Shown here: piece by piece, positions 33,847 through 42,336 of the stretch
Numbering within the stretch: position 1 is the stretch's first letter
Layout of the letters: every line of letters begins with the position of its first letter
Assembly (NCBI RefSeq): GCF_014205335.1
Contig: NZ_JACHNH010000001.1
Span: 6,628,501 to 6,692,500, forward strand
Origin: Amorphoplanes digitatis
Lineage (GTDB): Bacteria > Actinomycetota > Actinomycetes > Mycobacteriales > Micromonosporaceae
Direction: 5' to 3'
Length of the DNA: 64,000 bases
Notes under the pieces: generated by a model
What the model was told of the DNA's origin: nothing
The model's input: only the letters and a program-made list of their open reading frames with translations
Databases searched by the model: none
Position numbers and translations under genes: made by a program

Positions 33847-34342
33847 CAGATACCTGCACTGCACGTTCTGCGGTGCGCGCTTCGTGCCGGGGCAGCCGTG
33901 GCCGCGGCGGTGCGGCGCCTGCGGCGAGACGAGCTATCTGAACCCCAAGCCGGTCGCCGTCGCGGTCCAGCCGGTCGGCGGCGGTCTGCTTGTCGTGCGC
34001 CGGGGCATCCCGCCGGCCGAGAAGGCGCTGGCCCTGCCGGGCGGCTACATCGAGGTCGGCGAGACCTGGGAGCAGGCGGCGGCCCGCGAGCTGATCGAGG
34101 AGACCGGCCTCGCCGCGGATCCCGACGCGGCGAGGCTGTACGACACGATCAGCGCCCCCGACGGCACGCTGCTGGTCTTCGGGCTGTTCCCGGCGCTGTC
34201 CTCAGCGGACGAACTGCCACCGCTCGAGGCGACCGACGAGACCCTCGAACGGGTGGTCCTGCACGGGCCCGAGCCGCTGGGCTTCGAGCTGCACACCCGG
34301 GTGGCGAACCGCTACTTCGCCCAAGTGGCCGCCGGCATGTAG
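33839..34342 (+). CDS. Nudix hydrolase with N-terminal zinc ribbon
   Basis: 167 aa. A four-cysteine zinc ribbon (C8, C11, C25, C28; CTFC and CGAC) precedes a Nudix box reading GGYIEVGETWEQAAARELIEETG in two overlapping parts (GGYIEVGETWEQ and RELIEETGL). Zinc-ribbon Nudix proteins resemble NudC-type NAD(H) or nucleotide diphosphate hydrolases, but the short size means the substrate is open. ATG 33839 overlaps the upstream gene. Confidence 0.88.
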   Translation: MPDRYLHCTFCGARFVPGQPWPRRCGACGETSYLNPKPVAVAVQPVGGGLLVVRRGIPPAEKALALPGGYIEVGETWEQAAARELIEETGLAADPDAARLYDTISAPDGTLLVFGLFPALSSADELPPLEATDETLERVVLHGPEPLGFELHTRVANRYFAQVAAGM

Positions 34343-34357
34343 CCCGGCGGCCTGTAG

Positions 34358-34386
34358 GTCGTTCAGTCGTTCAGTCGTTCGTTCAG
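34358..34386. repeat. Short tandem repeat between convergent genes
   Basis: GTTCAGTC is repeated (34361-34368, 34369-34376), followed by GTTC and GTTCAG. It runs into the stop codon of the chemotaxis receptor gene (34383-34385). Likely replication slippage; no function is suggested. Confidence 0.6.
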
Positions 34387-35570
34387 GACCGGAAGACCGC
34401 CGCGAGGCCGTGCAGGCGGGCCGCCGTACCGGTGAGGTCGTCGACCGCCCGGTGCGTCTCCTCCGCCGCGCCGCGTACCTCGTCCGCGGCCGAGCTGACC
34501 GCACCGATCGCCAGGCTGATCTGCTCGGCGCCCGCGCTGACCAGGCCCGCCCCGTCGACCATCGTGCCGGTGGTCGCGGTCTGCTCCTCGACCGCCGCGG
34601 CGATGGTCACCTGGTGCGCGGCGATCTGGCCGATGATGTCGGAGAAGCCGCTGACCGCGTCGACGGTCTCGCTGGTGTCGTGCTGGATGCCCTCGATCCG
34701 CCGGGCGATCTCCTCGGTCGCCGTCGCGGTCGCCTGCGCCAGCTCCTTCACCTCGCCGGCCACGATGGCGAAGCCGCGGCCGGCCTCGCCCGCCCGGGCC
34801 GCCTCGATCGTCGCGTTGAGCGCCAGCAGGTTGGTCTGCGCGGCGATCGCGTTGATGGTGCGCAGCACCTCGTTGATCTCCTGGCTGGAGTCCTGCAGCC
34901 GGGTCACGTTGCCGCTCGCCCGGGAGACGCCGGTGACCGCGTCGTCGGTCATCCGGGAGACGTCCGAGGTGTTCGCGCTGATCTCGGTGATCGCGTGACG
35001 CATCTGCTGGGTGCCCTCGGCGATGGCGCCGACCTCTTCGCTGGTGCGGGCCGCCGAACGGGCGACGGTCTCCAGCTCGCCGGCGGTGGCGTCCGCGGCG
35101 GCGGTCATCGTGCCGCTGGCCCGCTGGAGGCTGCCGGCCGAGGTGGTGACCTCGTCGACGGCGCGGCGGATGCCGGCGACGGTCTCCTGGAAGCGGCCCA
35201 TCATCGTGTTGAAGGCCGTGGCCATCTGCCCGAGCTCGTCCTTGCCGACGACAAGCATGCGCGGGCTGAGGTCACCGGCGGCGGCCGCCTTGATCACGGC
35301 GACGTTCAGGCGCAGCACCCTGACGATGCTGAACCAGACCGACATCTGGAGGATCACCCCGATCGGCGCGACGATCAGCGGCGTCCAGAGCGCTATCGAG
35401 GCCAGCCGCTCGAGGTCGGCGCGGCCGTCGGAACCGGCGGGCAGCCCCTCGGCGACCGAGCCGGCCACCGAGGAGGTGAACAGGCCCAGGCCGATGCCGA
35501 AGCCGACGAAGCAGAGTAGGGCAAGGGCGGTCCGGGCCTTCAGCGGCAGCCGGTCAAGCAGCGCGAACAT
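34383..35570 (-). CDS. Methyl-accepting chemotaxis protein
   Basis: 395 aa. ATG 35570 follows GGAGGAA. Two membrane segments (ALALLCFVGFGIGLGLF and LIVAPIGVILQMSVWFSI) enclose only about 35 extracytoplasmic residues, then a HAMP domain (about 75-125) and a long coiled-coil signalling domain with the hairpin tip EVLRTINAIAAQTNLLALNA and EAARAGEAGRGFAIVAGEV. It should signal through CheA/CheW to flagella, consistent with a motile zoospore-forming actinomycete. The tiny outer domain suggests it senses membrane, energy or intracellular cues. Confidence 0.92.
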   Translation of the reverse strand: MFALLDRLPLKARTALALLCFVGFGIGLGLFTSSVAGSVAEGLPAGSDGRADLERLASIALWTPLIVAPIGVILQMSVWFSIVRVLRLNVAVIKAAAAGDLSPRMLVVGKDELGQMATAFNTMMGRFQETVAGIRRAVDEVTTSAGSLQRASGTMTAAADATAGELETVARSAARTSEEVGAIAEGTQQMRHAITEISANTSDVSRMTDDAVTGVSRASGNVTRLQDSSQEINEVLRTINAIAAQTNLLALNATIEAARAGEAGRGFAIVAGEVKELAQATATATEEIARRIEGIQHDTSETVDAVSGFSDIIGQIAAHQVTIAAAVEEQTATTGTMVDGAGLVSAGAEQISLAIGAVSSAADEVRGAAEETHRAVDDLTGTAARLHGLAAVFRS

Positions 35571-35628
35571 GGTTCCTCCTGGGGGATCACCTGGTGAGAT
35601 CGGCCCCATTCACCCCGAGTTGAGGGAC

Positions 35629-36123
35629 TCAGTCTAGGGCGAATGTGCCTAATGTCTCGAAGGCGACCAAATCCGCCAGCCCCCGGGTGACCAGCCGGCC
35701 CGTTCCCTCGGGCAGCTCGTCCGGGGCGAACCAGCCGGCGTCGACGCTCTCGTCGGTCACCCGGACCAGCTCACCGGAGTACGAGTCGACCCGGCAGAGC
35801 AGGGCGATGTACTGGTAGACGTGCCCGTAGGTGTTCGGGTACCAGTCCTTGGCCCGGGTGTACAGCCCGAACGGCGTCACCGAGTGCGCGATAAGGCCGC
35901 ACTCCTCCCGGACCTCCCGGGCGGCGCAGTCGCGCAGCGTCTCGCCCAGCTCCATCGTGCCGCCGGGCAGCGCCCAGGTGCGGTCGTCGGAGCGCTGGAT
36001 CAGCAGGATCCGGCCGTCGCCGTCGCGCACCAGGCTGTGCGCGCCGATCGAGATCAGCACCCGGTCGTCCCCGGCGAGCTTGCGCAGCCCTCCGATGTAA
36101 GACTCTTCCCAGCTCAGTCCCAC
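35629..36123 (-). CDS. Nudix hydrolase
   Basis: 164 aa. GTG 36123 has GGAG eight bases upstream; the GTG at 36132 overlaps that GGAG and is less likely. Nudix box: GGTMELGETLRDCAAREVREECG, seen as GGTMELGETLRD and REVREECGL. The flanks (SLVRDGDGRILLIQRSDDRTWALPGG and HVYQYIALLCRVD) match the common MutT-like pyrophosphatases that clean oxidised nucleotides or nucleotide sugars. Substrate unknown. Confidence 0.87.
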   Translation of the reverse strand: MGLSWEESYIGGLRKLAGDDRVLISIGAHSLVRDGDGRILLIQRSDDRTWALPGGTMELGETLRDCAAREVREECGLIAHSVTPFGLYTRAKDWYPNTYGHVYQYIALLCRVDSYSGELVRVTDESVDAGWFAPDELPEGTGRLVTRGLADLVAFETLGTFALD

Positions 36124-36125
36124 GA

Positions 36126-36527
36126 TTGCCACTCCAAGATCAAGGTGCCCCCGCGGCGCCGTGCGCGCCGGATCCGGTGCGAGTCTCGCACCTGGAACGG
36201 CAGGCCGTTGCCCACCACTCCCAGGGTTGGCGTCGCATCGCGTTCAGGGTGCGCGACCAGGGGACGGAGATCGCCGGACGGGCATTGGCCGCGCTGATCG
36301 TGTTCGGCCGGGTCGCCGATCCGGGCGACGCCCGGCTCTGGCTGCTCGTCGCCGTGACCGCCGTCGGGCCGCTCCTGCTGGTGGCCTCGGTGAGAAGGAT
36401 GTTCCGGCCGTTGCGCCGGTGGTGGCGAAGGAGGGGCCGGCCGCGAAACGCCGAGCCTGACGGAGACCCCCTGCCGGACCAGGCCGGCGAAGCCCCGGCC
36501 GGGCCTGCGGCGCAACACGGAGAATGA
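36126..36527 (+). CDS. Possible small membrane protein
   Basis: Up to 133 aa; a later GTG near 36177 is a plausible alternative start. One to two hydrophobic stretches (ALAALIVFGRV, RLWLLVAVTAVGPLLLVAS) are followed by a strongly basic segment (RRMFRPLRRWWRRRGRPR) and an acidic/Pro tail. It is convergent with another weak small gene 9 bp away. Composition is only moderately protein-like, so this is uncertain. Confidence 0.4.
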   Translation: MPLQDQGAPAAPCAPDPVRVSHLERQAVAHHSQGWRRIAFRVRDQGTEIAGRALAALIVFGRVADPGDARLWLLVAVTAVGPLLLVASVRRMFRPLRRWWRRRGRPRNAEPDGDPLPDQAGEAPAGPAAQHGE

Positions 36528-36535
36528 GCCACGGT

Positions 36536-36799
36536 TCAGTGCAGGCCCGGCATTTCCGGACCCCAGCGGGACCATACCGCCGTCACCGCCGCCCAGTACG
36601 GCACCGCGATCGCGGGGATGACCAGACCGTCCGGCCAGCCCCACGCGTCCGACGCCCATGACCCGGCCGCGGCCAGCGCGGCAAACAGGCCGATCGTGGC
36701 CACGCGCCATCTGATCCGCCGTCCCCGCTCCTGTGCGGGAAGGACGACGGCGTGCTTGGGGCTCAGCGGACGACACGCACGGCAGGGATCACGCGGCAA
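36536..36799 (-). CDS. Possible small membrane protein
   Basis: Up to 87 aa from TTG 36799; a shorter start at a GTG (VATIGLFAAL) is possible. Two hydrophobic segments (ATIGLFAALAAAGSW and LVIPAIAVPYWAAVTAVW) look genuine. A CRAC motif lies near the N-terminus. No family is recognised and no Shine-Dalgarno is visible. Confidence 0.4.
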   Translation of the reverse strand: MPRDPCRACRPLSPKHAVVLPAQERGRRIRWRVATIGLFAALAAAGSWASDAWGWPDGLVIPAIAVPYWAAVTAVWSRWGPEMPGLH

Positions 36800-36900
36800 G
36801 GCTACGAGGGGCGGCGGCGGTCAAGGTCAACCGGCCACCCGGAGTCGCCGGGACCGAACGGACGATGGCGACCCCACCGGCAACACCGGCACCGGCCCGG

Positions 36901-37680
36901 TCAGATCTCGGCGATGAGGTCCGCGACGCTGTCGATGATGCGGGACGGGCGGTACGGGTAGCGCTCGCTCTCCGCGCGGGTGCTGATGCCGGTCAGGACC
37001 AGGATCGTCTCCAGGCCCGCCTCCAGGCCGCAGAGCACGTCGGTGTCCATCCGGTCGCCGATCATCGCGGTGCTCTCGCTGTGGCCGCCGATGACGTTGA
37101 GCGCCGAGCGCATCATCATCGGGTTCGGCTTGCCGACGAAGTACGGCTCGACGCCGGTCGCCTTCGAGATCATCGCGGCGACGGACCCGGCGGCCGGCAG
37201 CGCGCCCTCGTTGGAGGGGCCGGTCGGGTCCGGGTTGGTGCAGATGAAGCGGGCGCCGTCGTTGATCAGGCGGACCGCCTTGGTGATCGCCTCGAAGCTG
37301 TAGGTCCGGGTCTCGCCGAGCACCACGTAGTCCGGCGCGTAGTCGGTGAGCACGTAGCCGACGGCGTGCATCGCGGTGGTGAGGCCGGCCTCGCCGATGA
37401 CGTAGGCCGTGCCGCCGGGCCGCTGGCCGGCCAGGAACTGCGCCGTGGCCAGCGCGGCCGTCCAGATCGACTGCTCCGGTACGTCGAAGCCCATCCGGCT
37501 GAGCCGGGCCTGCAGGTCGCGCGGGGTGTAGATCGAGTTGTTCGTGAGGATGAGGAACGGCTTGCCCGAGCTCTTCATCCGGTTGACGAACTCGGGCGCT
37601 CCGGGCACCGGCACGCCCTCGTGGACGAGCACCCCGTCCATGTCGGTGAGCCAGGTCTCGATGGCCTTGCGCTCGGTCAT
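36901..37680 (-). CDS. HAD-IIA family phosphatase (NagD-like)
   Basis: 259 aa with the HAD motifs: LTDMDGVLVHEG (nucleophile Asp), ILTNNSIYTP, VGKPNPMMM (motif III Lys) and MIGDRMDTDV (metal-binding Asp). The cap insertion type fits HAD-IIA enzymes such as NagD and sugar or glycerol phosphatases. Its ATG overlaps the ferrochelatase stop (ATGA), so it is translated with the heme gene. Substrate is unknown. Confidence 0.88.
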   Translation of the reverse strand: MTERKAIETWLTDMDGVLVHEGVPVPGAPEFVNRMKSSGKPFLILTNNSIYTPRDLQARLSRMGFDVPEQSIWTAALATAQFLAGQRPGGTAYVIGEAGLTTAMHAVGYVLTDYAPDYVVLGETRTYSFEAITKAVRLINDGARFICTNPDPTGPSNEGALPAAGSVAAMISKATGVEPYFVGKPNPMMMRSALNVIGGHSESTAMIGDRMDTDVLCGLEAGLETILVLTGISTRAESERYPYRPSRIIDSVADLIAEI

Positions 37681-38705
37681 TTTGCTCCTCGGCGTTGCGG
37701 GGTGGGGCAGCAGTCGGCCGCGCACTGGTCCCAGACCGGCAGCGTACCGAGCCGCCGTCGGGGCAGCGCGGCGATCCGCTCCTCGACGAGCTCGCGGATC
37801 ATGGTGACGAAGCGCGGGTCGGTGCCGGGCGTCGCCGCGCGGGCGTAGCCGAGCCCGAGGCCCTCGGCCGTGTCGCGGGCCTCGTTGTCGAGGTCCCAGA
37901 TGACCTCGAGGTGGTCGGAGACGAAGCCGATCGGGCTGACCACCACGTCGGTGACGCCCTTGGCCGCCAGCGCGGTCAGGTGGTCGTTGACGTCGGGCTC
38001 CAGCCACGGCACCTGCGGCGGGCCGGAGCGGCTCTGCCAGACCAGGTCCCAGGGCAGGTCGGCGGCGGCCGCGGCGTGCACCAGGGCGGCCGTCTCGTGC
38101 AGCTGGGCCTCGTAGCGGCCGCCGTCCGGTCCGGCGGTGGCTGCCATCGAGGCCGGGATGGAGTGCGCGGTGAAGACGATCCGGGTGCTCGCCCGGCGCC
38201 CGGGGTCCAGGGTCGCCAGCGCCGAGCGGACCGCGTCGGCGTGCGGCGCGACGAAGCCGGGGTGGTCGTGGAACTGGCGCAGCTTGGTCACCGCCGGCGC
38301 ACGCGCGCCGACCTTGGCGCGGGCCTGCGCGATGTCCTCCCAGTACTGCCGGCACGACGAGTAGCCGCCGTACGCGCTGGTCGCGAAGCCGAGCGCGGAG
38401 GTGACGCCGTCGTCGCGCATCTGCGCCAGGGTGTCGGCCAACATCGGCGTCCAGTTGCGGTTGCCCCAGTACGCGGGCAGGCCGACGCCGTGCGCGGCGA
38501 AGTCGGCCCGCACCGCGGCGAGCAGGTCCCGGCACTGCTGGTTGATCGGGGACACCCCGCCGAAGTGCCGGTAGTGCTCGGCCACCTCGGCGAGCCGCTC
38601 CTCGGGGATGCCCCGCCCGCGCGTCACGTTGCGCAGGAACGGCAGCACATCGTCGGGGCCCTCCGGGCCGCCGAACGAGAGAAGGAGAAACGCGTCGTAC
38701 GCCAC
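37677..38705 (-). CDS. cpfC: Coproporphyrin III ferrochelatase
   Basis: 342 aa. The active-site histidine is in VFTAHSIP and the acidic loop in FVSDHLEVIWDLDNEA. A cysteine in YSSCRQYWED and the C-terminal set DQCAADCC fit the [2Fe-2S] ligands of actinobacterial ferrochelatases. In actinobacteria this enzyme inserts iron into coproporphyrin III rather than protoporphyrin IX. It follows fabI by 52 bp and overlaps the HAD gene by 4 bp, the same order (mabA-inhA-hemZ) as in mycobacteria. Confidence 0.93.
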   Translation of the reverse strand: MAYDAFLLLSFGGPEGPDDVLPFLRNVTRGRGIPEERLAEVAEHYRHFGGVSPINQQCRDLLAAVRADFAAHGVGLPAYWGNRNWTPMLADTLAQMRDDGVTSALGFATSAYGGYSSCRQYWEDIAQARAKVGARAPAVTKLRQFHDHPGFVAPHADAVRSALATLDPGRRASTRIVFTAHSIPASMAATAGPDGGRYEAQLHETAALVHAAAAADLPWDLVWQSRSGPPQVPWLEPDVNDHLTALAAKGVTDVVVSPIGFVSDHLEVIWDLDNEARDTAEGLGLGYARAATPGTDPRFVTMIRELVEERIAALPRRRLGTLPVWDQCAADCCPTPQRRGAK

Positions 38706-38757
38706 CGGCCCATCCTCCCCCGCCTGGGCCGGCGGCCCCCACCGACCCCGGCCCGGC

Positions 38758-39525
38758 TCAGGCGCCCAGCGCGTGATACCCGCCGTCGACGTGCACGATC
38801 TCCCCGCTGGTTGCCGGGAACCAGTCGGACAGCAGCGCGCAGACCGCCCGCGCGGCCGGCTCCTGGTCGGTCAGGTCCCAGCCCAGCGGCGCGCGCTGCG
38901 CCCAGGCCTCCTCGAACTGCTCGAAGCCCGGGATCGACTTGGCCGCCATCGTGCGCAGCGGACCCGCCGACACCAGGTTGCTCCGGATGCCCTGCGCGCC
39001 GAGGTGCAGCGCCAGGTACCGCGACGCCGACTCGAGGCCCGCCTTCGCGACGCCCATCCAGTCGTAGACCGGCCAGGCCTTCGTCGCGTCGAACGTCAGG
39101 CCGACGATGCTGCCGCCCTTGCCCATCAGCGGCAGGCAGGCGGTCGCCAGCGACTTGTACGAGTACGTCGACACCTGCAGCGCGGTGGCCACGTCCTCCC
39201 ACTGGGCATTGAGGAACTCGCCGCCGAGCACGCTCTGCGGGCCGAACGCGATCGAGTGCACCACGCCGTCGAGGCCGTCCACGTGCTCACGGACCTTGTC
39301 GGCGAGCCCGGCCAGGTGCTCCGGGTTCGTCGCGTCCAGCTCGATCACGGGCGCCGGCGCGGGCAGCCGCTTGGCGATCCGCTCGACCAGTGACATCCGT
39401 CCGAATCCGGTCAGCACGACCGTCGCGCCGTTCTCCTGTGCGAGCTTGGCCACCGAGAACGCGATCGAGGCGTCGGTGATGATGCCGGTGATGAGCAGCC
39501 GCTTGCCGGCGAGCAGTCCAGACAC
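38758..39525 (-). CDS. fabI: Enoyl-ACP reductase (InhA/FabI)
   Basis: 255 aa. The NADH site starts GKRLLITGIITDASIAFSVA. The catalytic pair Y154 and K161 lies in YDWMGVAKAGLES, and S91 in HSIAFGP corresponds to Ser94 of InhA. It reduces enoyl-ACP in the last step of type II fatty acid elongation and is the isoniazid/triclosan target class. It follows fabG by 30 bp on the minus strand. Confidence 0.95.
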   Translation of the reverse strand: MSGLLAGKRLLITGIITDASIAFSVAKLAQENGATVVLTGFGRMSLVERIAKRLPAPAPVIELDATNPEHLAGLADKVREHVDGLDGVVHSIAFGPQSVLGGEFLNAQWEDVATALQVSTYSYKSLATACLPLMGKGGSIVGLTFDATKAWPVYDWMGVAKAGLESASRYLALHLGAQGIRSNLVSAGPLRTMAAKSIPGFEQFEEAWAQRAPLGWDLTDQEPAARAVCALLSDWFPATSGEIVHVDGGYHALGA

Positions 39526-39555
39526 TTTCTTATTCTCCGTTTCGCAGAGGCCGGG

Positions 39556-40260
39556 TCAGTGACCCATGCCGAGGCCGCCGTCGACCGGGACGACCGCGCC
39601 TGAGATGTACGCCGCGCCGTCGCCCGCCAGGAACACCACGGCCTGCGCGACCTCGTCGGGGGCCGCGAGCCGTCCGGCCGGGATCGACTTGAGGATCTCC
39701 GCCTTGCGGGTGTCGCTCAGCACATCCGTCATCTCAGTGTCGATAAAGCCCGGTGCGACCACGTTCGCGGTGATATTACGGCTGCCCAGCTCCCGGGTGA
39801 TCGAGCGGGCCATGCCCACCAGGCCGGCCTTGCTGGCCGCGTAGTTCACCTGGCCGGGGCCGCCGTAGAGGCCGACGACCGAGGAGATGAAGATGATCCG
39901 GCCCCACTTGGCGCGCAGCATCTTGCTGCTGGCCCGCTTGGCGACCCGGAACGAGCCCGTGAGGTTGGTGTCCAGCACCCGGGTGAACTGCTCCTCCGAC
40001 ATGCGCAGCAGCAGCGTGTCGTCGGTGATGCCGGCGTTGGCGACCAGCACCTCGACCGGGCCGAGCTCCTTCTCGACCTCGGCGAACGCCGCGTCGACGG
40101 CCGCGGAGTCGGTGATGTCGCACTCCACACCGAACAGTCCGTCGGGTGCACCGCTGCCGCGGTGCGTGACGGCGACCCGGTCGCCCTGCTTGGCGAACGC
40201 CTGCGCGATCGCCAGGCCGATGCCGCGATTGCCTCCGGTCACCAACACGGTGCGGGCCAC
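39556..40260 (-). CDS. fabG: 3-oxoacyl-ACP reductase (FabG/MabA)
   Basis: 234-aa short-chain dehydrogenase. NADP site VLVTGGNRGIGLAIA, NAG motif (VLVANAGITDD), catalytic Ser in FISSVVGLYGG and the YAASKAGLVG Tyr/Lys pair. GTG 40260 follows GGAG. It reduces beta-ketoacyl-ACP, upstream of the enoyl reductase encoded by the next gene. It is the first gene of the fabG-fabI-cpfC-HAD operon. Confidence 0.95.
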   Translation of the reverse strand: MARTVLVTGGNRGIGLAIAQAFAKQGDRVAVTHRGSGAPDGLFGVECDITDSAAVDAAFAEVEKELGPVEVLVANAGITDDTLLLRMSEEQFTRVLDTNLTGSFRVAKRASSKMLRAKWGRIIFISSVVGLYGGPGQVNYAASKAGLVGMARSITRELGSRNITANVVAPGFIDTEMTDVLSDTRKAEILKSIPAGRLAAPDEVAQAVVFLAGDGAAYISGAVVPVDGGLGMGH

Positions 40261-40295
40261 GCGTACTCCTTTTTTCGTGGGACTCGGACCGATCG

Positions 40296-40308
40296 AACAC
40301 TAGGTGTT
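40296..40308. promoter_or_regulatory. Palindrome upstream of fabG
   Basis: AACAC-TAG-GTGTT, a perfect interrupted palindrome 36 bp upstream of fabG. A second perfect palindrome, TACCCGGGTA, lies at 40341-40350. Both are in the 152-bp gap shared with the histidine kinase gene, so either operon may be controlled. A fatty-acid-responsive repressor site is possible for the first. Confidence 0.4.
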
Positions 40309-40412
40309 ACCTGCGGGTAGGAGGAACTCGACCCGGCTCATACCCGGGTAGGGGTCAGAGATCATCCCTGGGGTGCACGACGTGCCGTCACCTCGGACCG
40401 TAGCCTGCCGGG

Positions 40413-41606
40413 ATGGACGTCGTCGGCCCCCTGCGCCGGGTGCTGGCCGGCCCGGACCACCGGCCGCCGGCGACCGCGTCCCGGCGCTGGGCCAGAACCC
40501 GCTCGTACGGCGCGCCGCTCGCCGTGCTCGCGCTGCTCGGGCTTGGGCTGGCCAACGCGCAGTACTGGCTCGACAACCGGCCGATGAACGGGCTGGTCGC
40601 CGGCCTGCTCTCGGCCTGGTCCGTGCTGCCGGTGGTGGTGGCGGTCCGCCGGCCGCTGCTGGCCTGGCGCATCGCGTACCCGCTGCTGTTCCTGGGCACC
40701 GTCGGCGCGAACGCCCGCGAGCCCTGGCCGTGGACGACGGTCCAGATCCTCGGCTTCCTGTTCGTGTTCGCGACGCTGGCCCTGCGCGAGGACTCGGGCG
40801 TCATCGGCATCGTGACGGCGTTGAACATCGTGCCGGTCTTCCTGTTCGCGCCGCGCGCGAACGCGTGGGGCGTCGCGCTGCTGCTCGTCGCGATCGCGCT
40901 CGCCGGCGACATGGTGTCCCGGCGGCGGCGCAGCCGCCAGGCGCTGGCCGAGCAGTCCGAGCTCACCGAGGTGGAGAAGGCCCGCCGCGCGGTGCTCGAG
41001 GAACGCGCCCGGATCGCCCGCGAGATGCACGACGTGGTGGCGCACCACATGTCGATGATCGCGGTACAGGCCGAGACCGCGCCGTACCGGGTCACCGGCC
41101 TGTCGCCGCCGGCCCTCGCCGAATTCACCACCATCGCGTCCGGTGCCCGCGCGGCGCTCACCGACATGCGGCGGCTGCTCGGGGTGCTGCGCGCGGAGAA
41201 CGACGAGTCGCCGCGGGCGCCGCAGCCGGGGCTGGCCGAGGTGACGACGCTCGTCGAGACCGCGCGACGGGCCGGCGTCACGGTCGCCCTCGACGGCCAC
41301 GAGCCCGCGGACGTGCCCGAGGCGGTCGGCCTGGCCGCGTACCGGATCGTGCAGGAAGCCCTGGCGAACGCGGCCCGGCACGCGCCGGGCGGCCCGGTGC
41401 GGGTCTCGGTCCGCGGGGGTCCGGGGTTGCTCGTGGTGGAGGTGGCCAACGGGCCCGGCTCCCCCGCTCCGGCGCCGGGCGGACCGGGGCACGGACTGAT
41501 CGGGATGCGGGAGCGCGCCGCGCTGCTCGGCGGCGTGCTCGAGGCCGGGCCGTCGCCGGACGGCGGCTACCGCGTCGAGGCACGACTGCCACTCGCGGAG
41601 GGTTGA
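40413..41606 (+). CDS. NarL-type sensor histidine kinase
   Basis: 397 aa. Four to five membrane segments fill residues 30-160 with no sizeable outer domain, as in intramembrane-sensing or LiaS/DesK-like kinases. HisKA_3 domain: RIAREMHDVVAHHMSMI, with H206. The ATPase domain has EALANAARHAPGG and GPGHGLIGMRERA. It pairs with the downstream response regulator, with which it shares one base at the TGATG junction. The signal is unknown. Confidence 0.92.
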   Translation: MDVVGPLRRVLAGPDHRPPATASRRWARTRSYGAPLAVLALLGLGLANAQYWLDNRPMNGLVAGLLSAWSVLPVVVAVRRPLLAWRIAYPLLFLGTVGANAREPWPWTTVQILGFLFVFATLALREDSGVIGIVTALNIVPVFLFAPRANAWGVALLLVAIALAGDMVSRRRRSRQALAEQSELTEVEKARRAVLEERARIAREMHDVVAHHMSMIAVQAETAPYRVTGLSPPALAEFTTIASGARAALTDMRRLLGVLRAENDESPRAPQPGLAEVTTLVETARRAGVTVALDGHEPADVPEAVGLAAYRIVQEALANAARHAPGGPVRVSVRGGPGLLVVEVANGPGSPAPAPGGPGHGLIGMRERAALLGGVLEAGPSPDGGYRVEARLPLAEG

Positions 41607-42262
41607 TGATCCGGGTACTGATCGCGGACGACCAGGCAATGGTCCGGCAGGGCTTCGGTGCGCTGCTCGCGGCGCAGCCGGACCTGCTCGTGGTCGGCGA
41701 CGCGCCGAACGGCGCGGAGGCCGTCGCGGCGGCACGCAGGCTCGACCCGGACGTCGTACTGATGGATGTCCGGATGCCGGTGATGGACGGCCTGGAGGCG
41801 ACCCGGCGGCTGATGACGCCCGGGTCGACGGTCAAGGTGCTGATCCTGACAACCTTCGATCTCGACGACTACGTCTATGAGGCGCTGCGCGCGGGTGCCA
41901 GCGGCTTCCTGCTGAAGGACGCGCCGGCCGCGGATCTGGTGCGGGCGGTCCGGGTCGTGGCCGGCGGCGAGGCGCTGCTGGCGCCGTCGGTGACGCGGCG
42001 CCTGATCGCCGAGTTCGCGGCGCGCCCGCGCACCCGGCGGCCCCGGCCGACGGCGCTGGCGGCCCTGACGCCCCGCGAGACCGACGTGCTGCGGCTGATC
42101 GCCCGGGGGCGGTCCAACCAGGAGATCGCGGCGGATCTGGTGGTGGCCGAGCAGACCGTGAAGACCCACGTGGGCCGCATCCTGGCGAAGCTGAGCCTGC
42201 GCGACCGGGCGCAGGTCGTCGTGTTCGCCTACGAGTCGGGTCTGGTGGCCGCCGGCGAGTAG
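41606..42262 (+). CDS. NarL/LuxR-type response regulator
   Basis: 218 aa. The receiver domain has acidic pocket IADDQ, phosphoacceptor D54 in VVLMDVRMP, and LLKDAPAADL. A LuxR-type HTH follows (LTPRETDVLRLIARG, EIAADLVVAEQTVKTHVGRI). ATG 41606 overlaps the kinase stop (TGATG) and has GGAGGG upstream. Targets are not known; the palindrome at 40341 is one candidate. Confidence 0.93.
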   Translation: MIRVLIADDQAMVRQGFGALLAAQPDLLVVGDAPNGAEAVAAARRLDPDVVLMDVRMPVMDGLEATRRLMTPGSTVKVLILTTFDLDDYVYEALRAGASGFLLKDAPAADLVRAVRVVAGGEALLAPSVTRRLIAEFAARPRTRRPRPTALAALTPRETDVLRLIARGRSNQEIAADLVVAEQTVKTHVGRILAKLSLRDRAQVVVFAYESGLVAAGE

Positions 42263-42336
42263 TACCGGGGTACGGCCCCACGGTCAGCACCCGGGACCGA
42301 CGACCGGGGGCAGGCCGGCGCCGCAGGGTCGTCGGC

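Noticed and set aside
40362..41735. 457-codon minus-strand frame opposite the histidine kinase
   Set aside because: Low-complexity Arg/His/Gln composition; the plus strand has HisKA and ATPase motifs.
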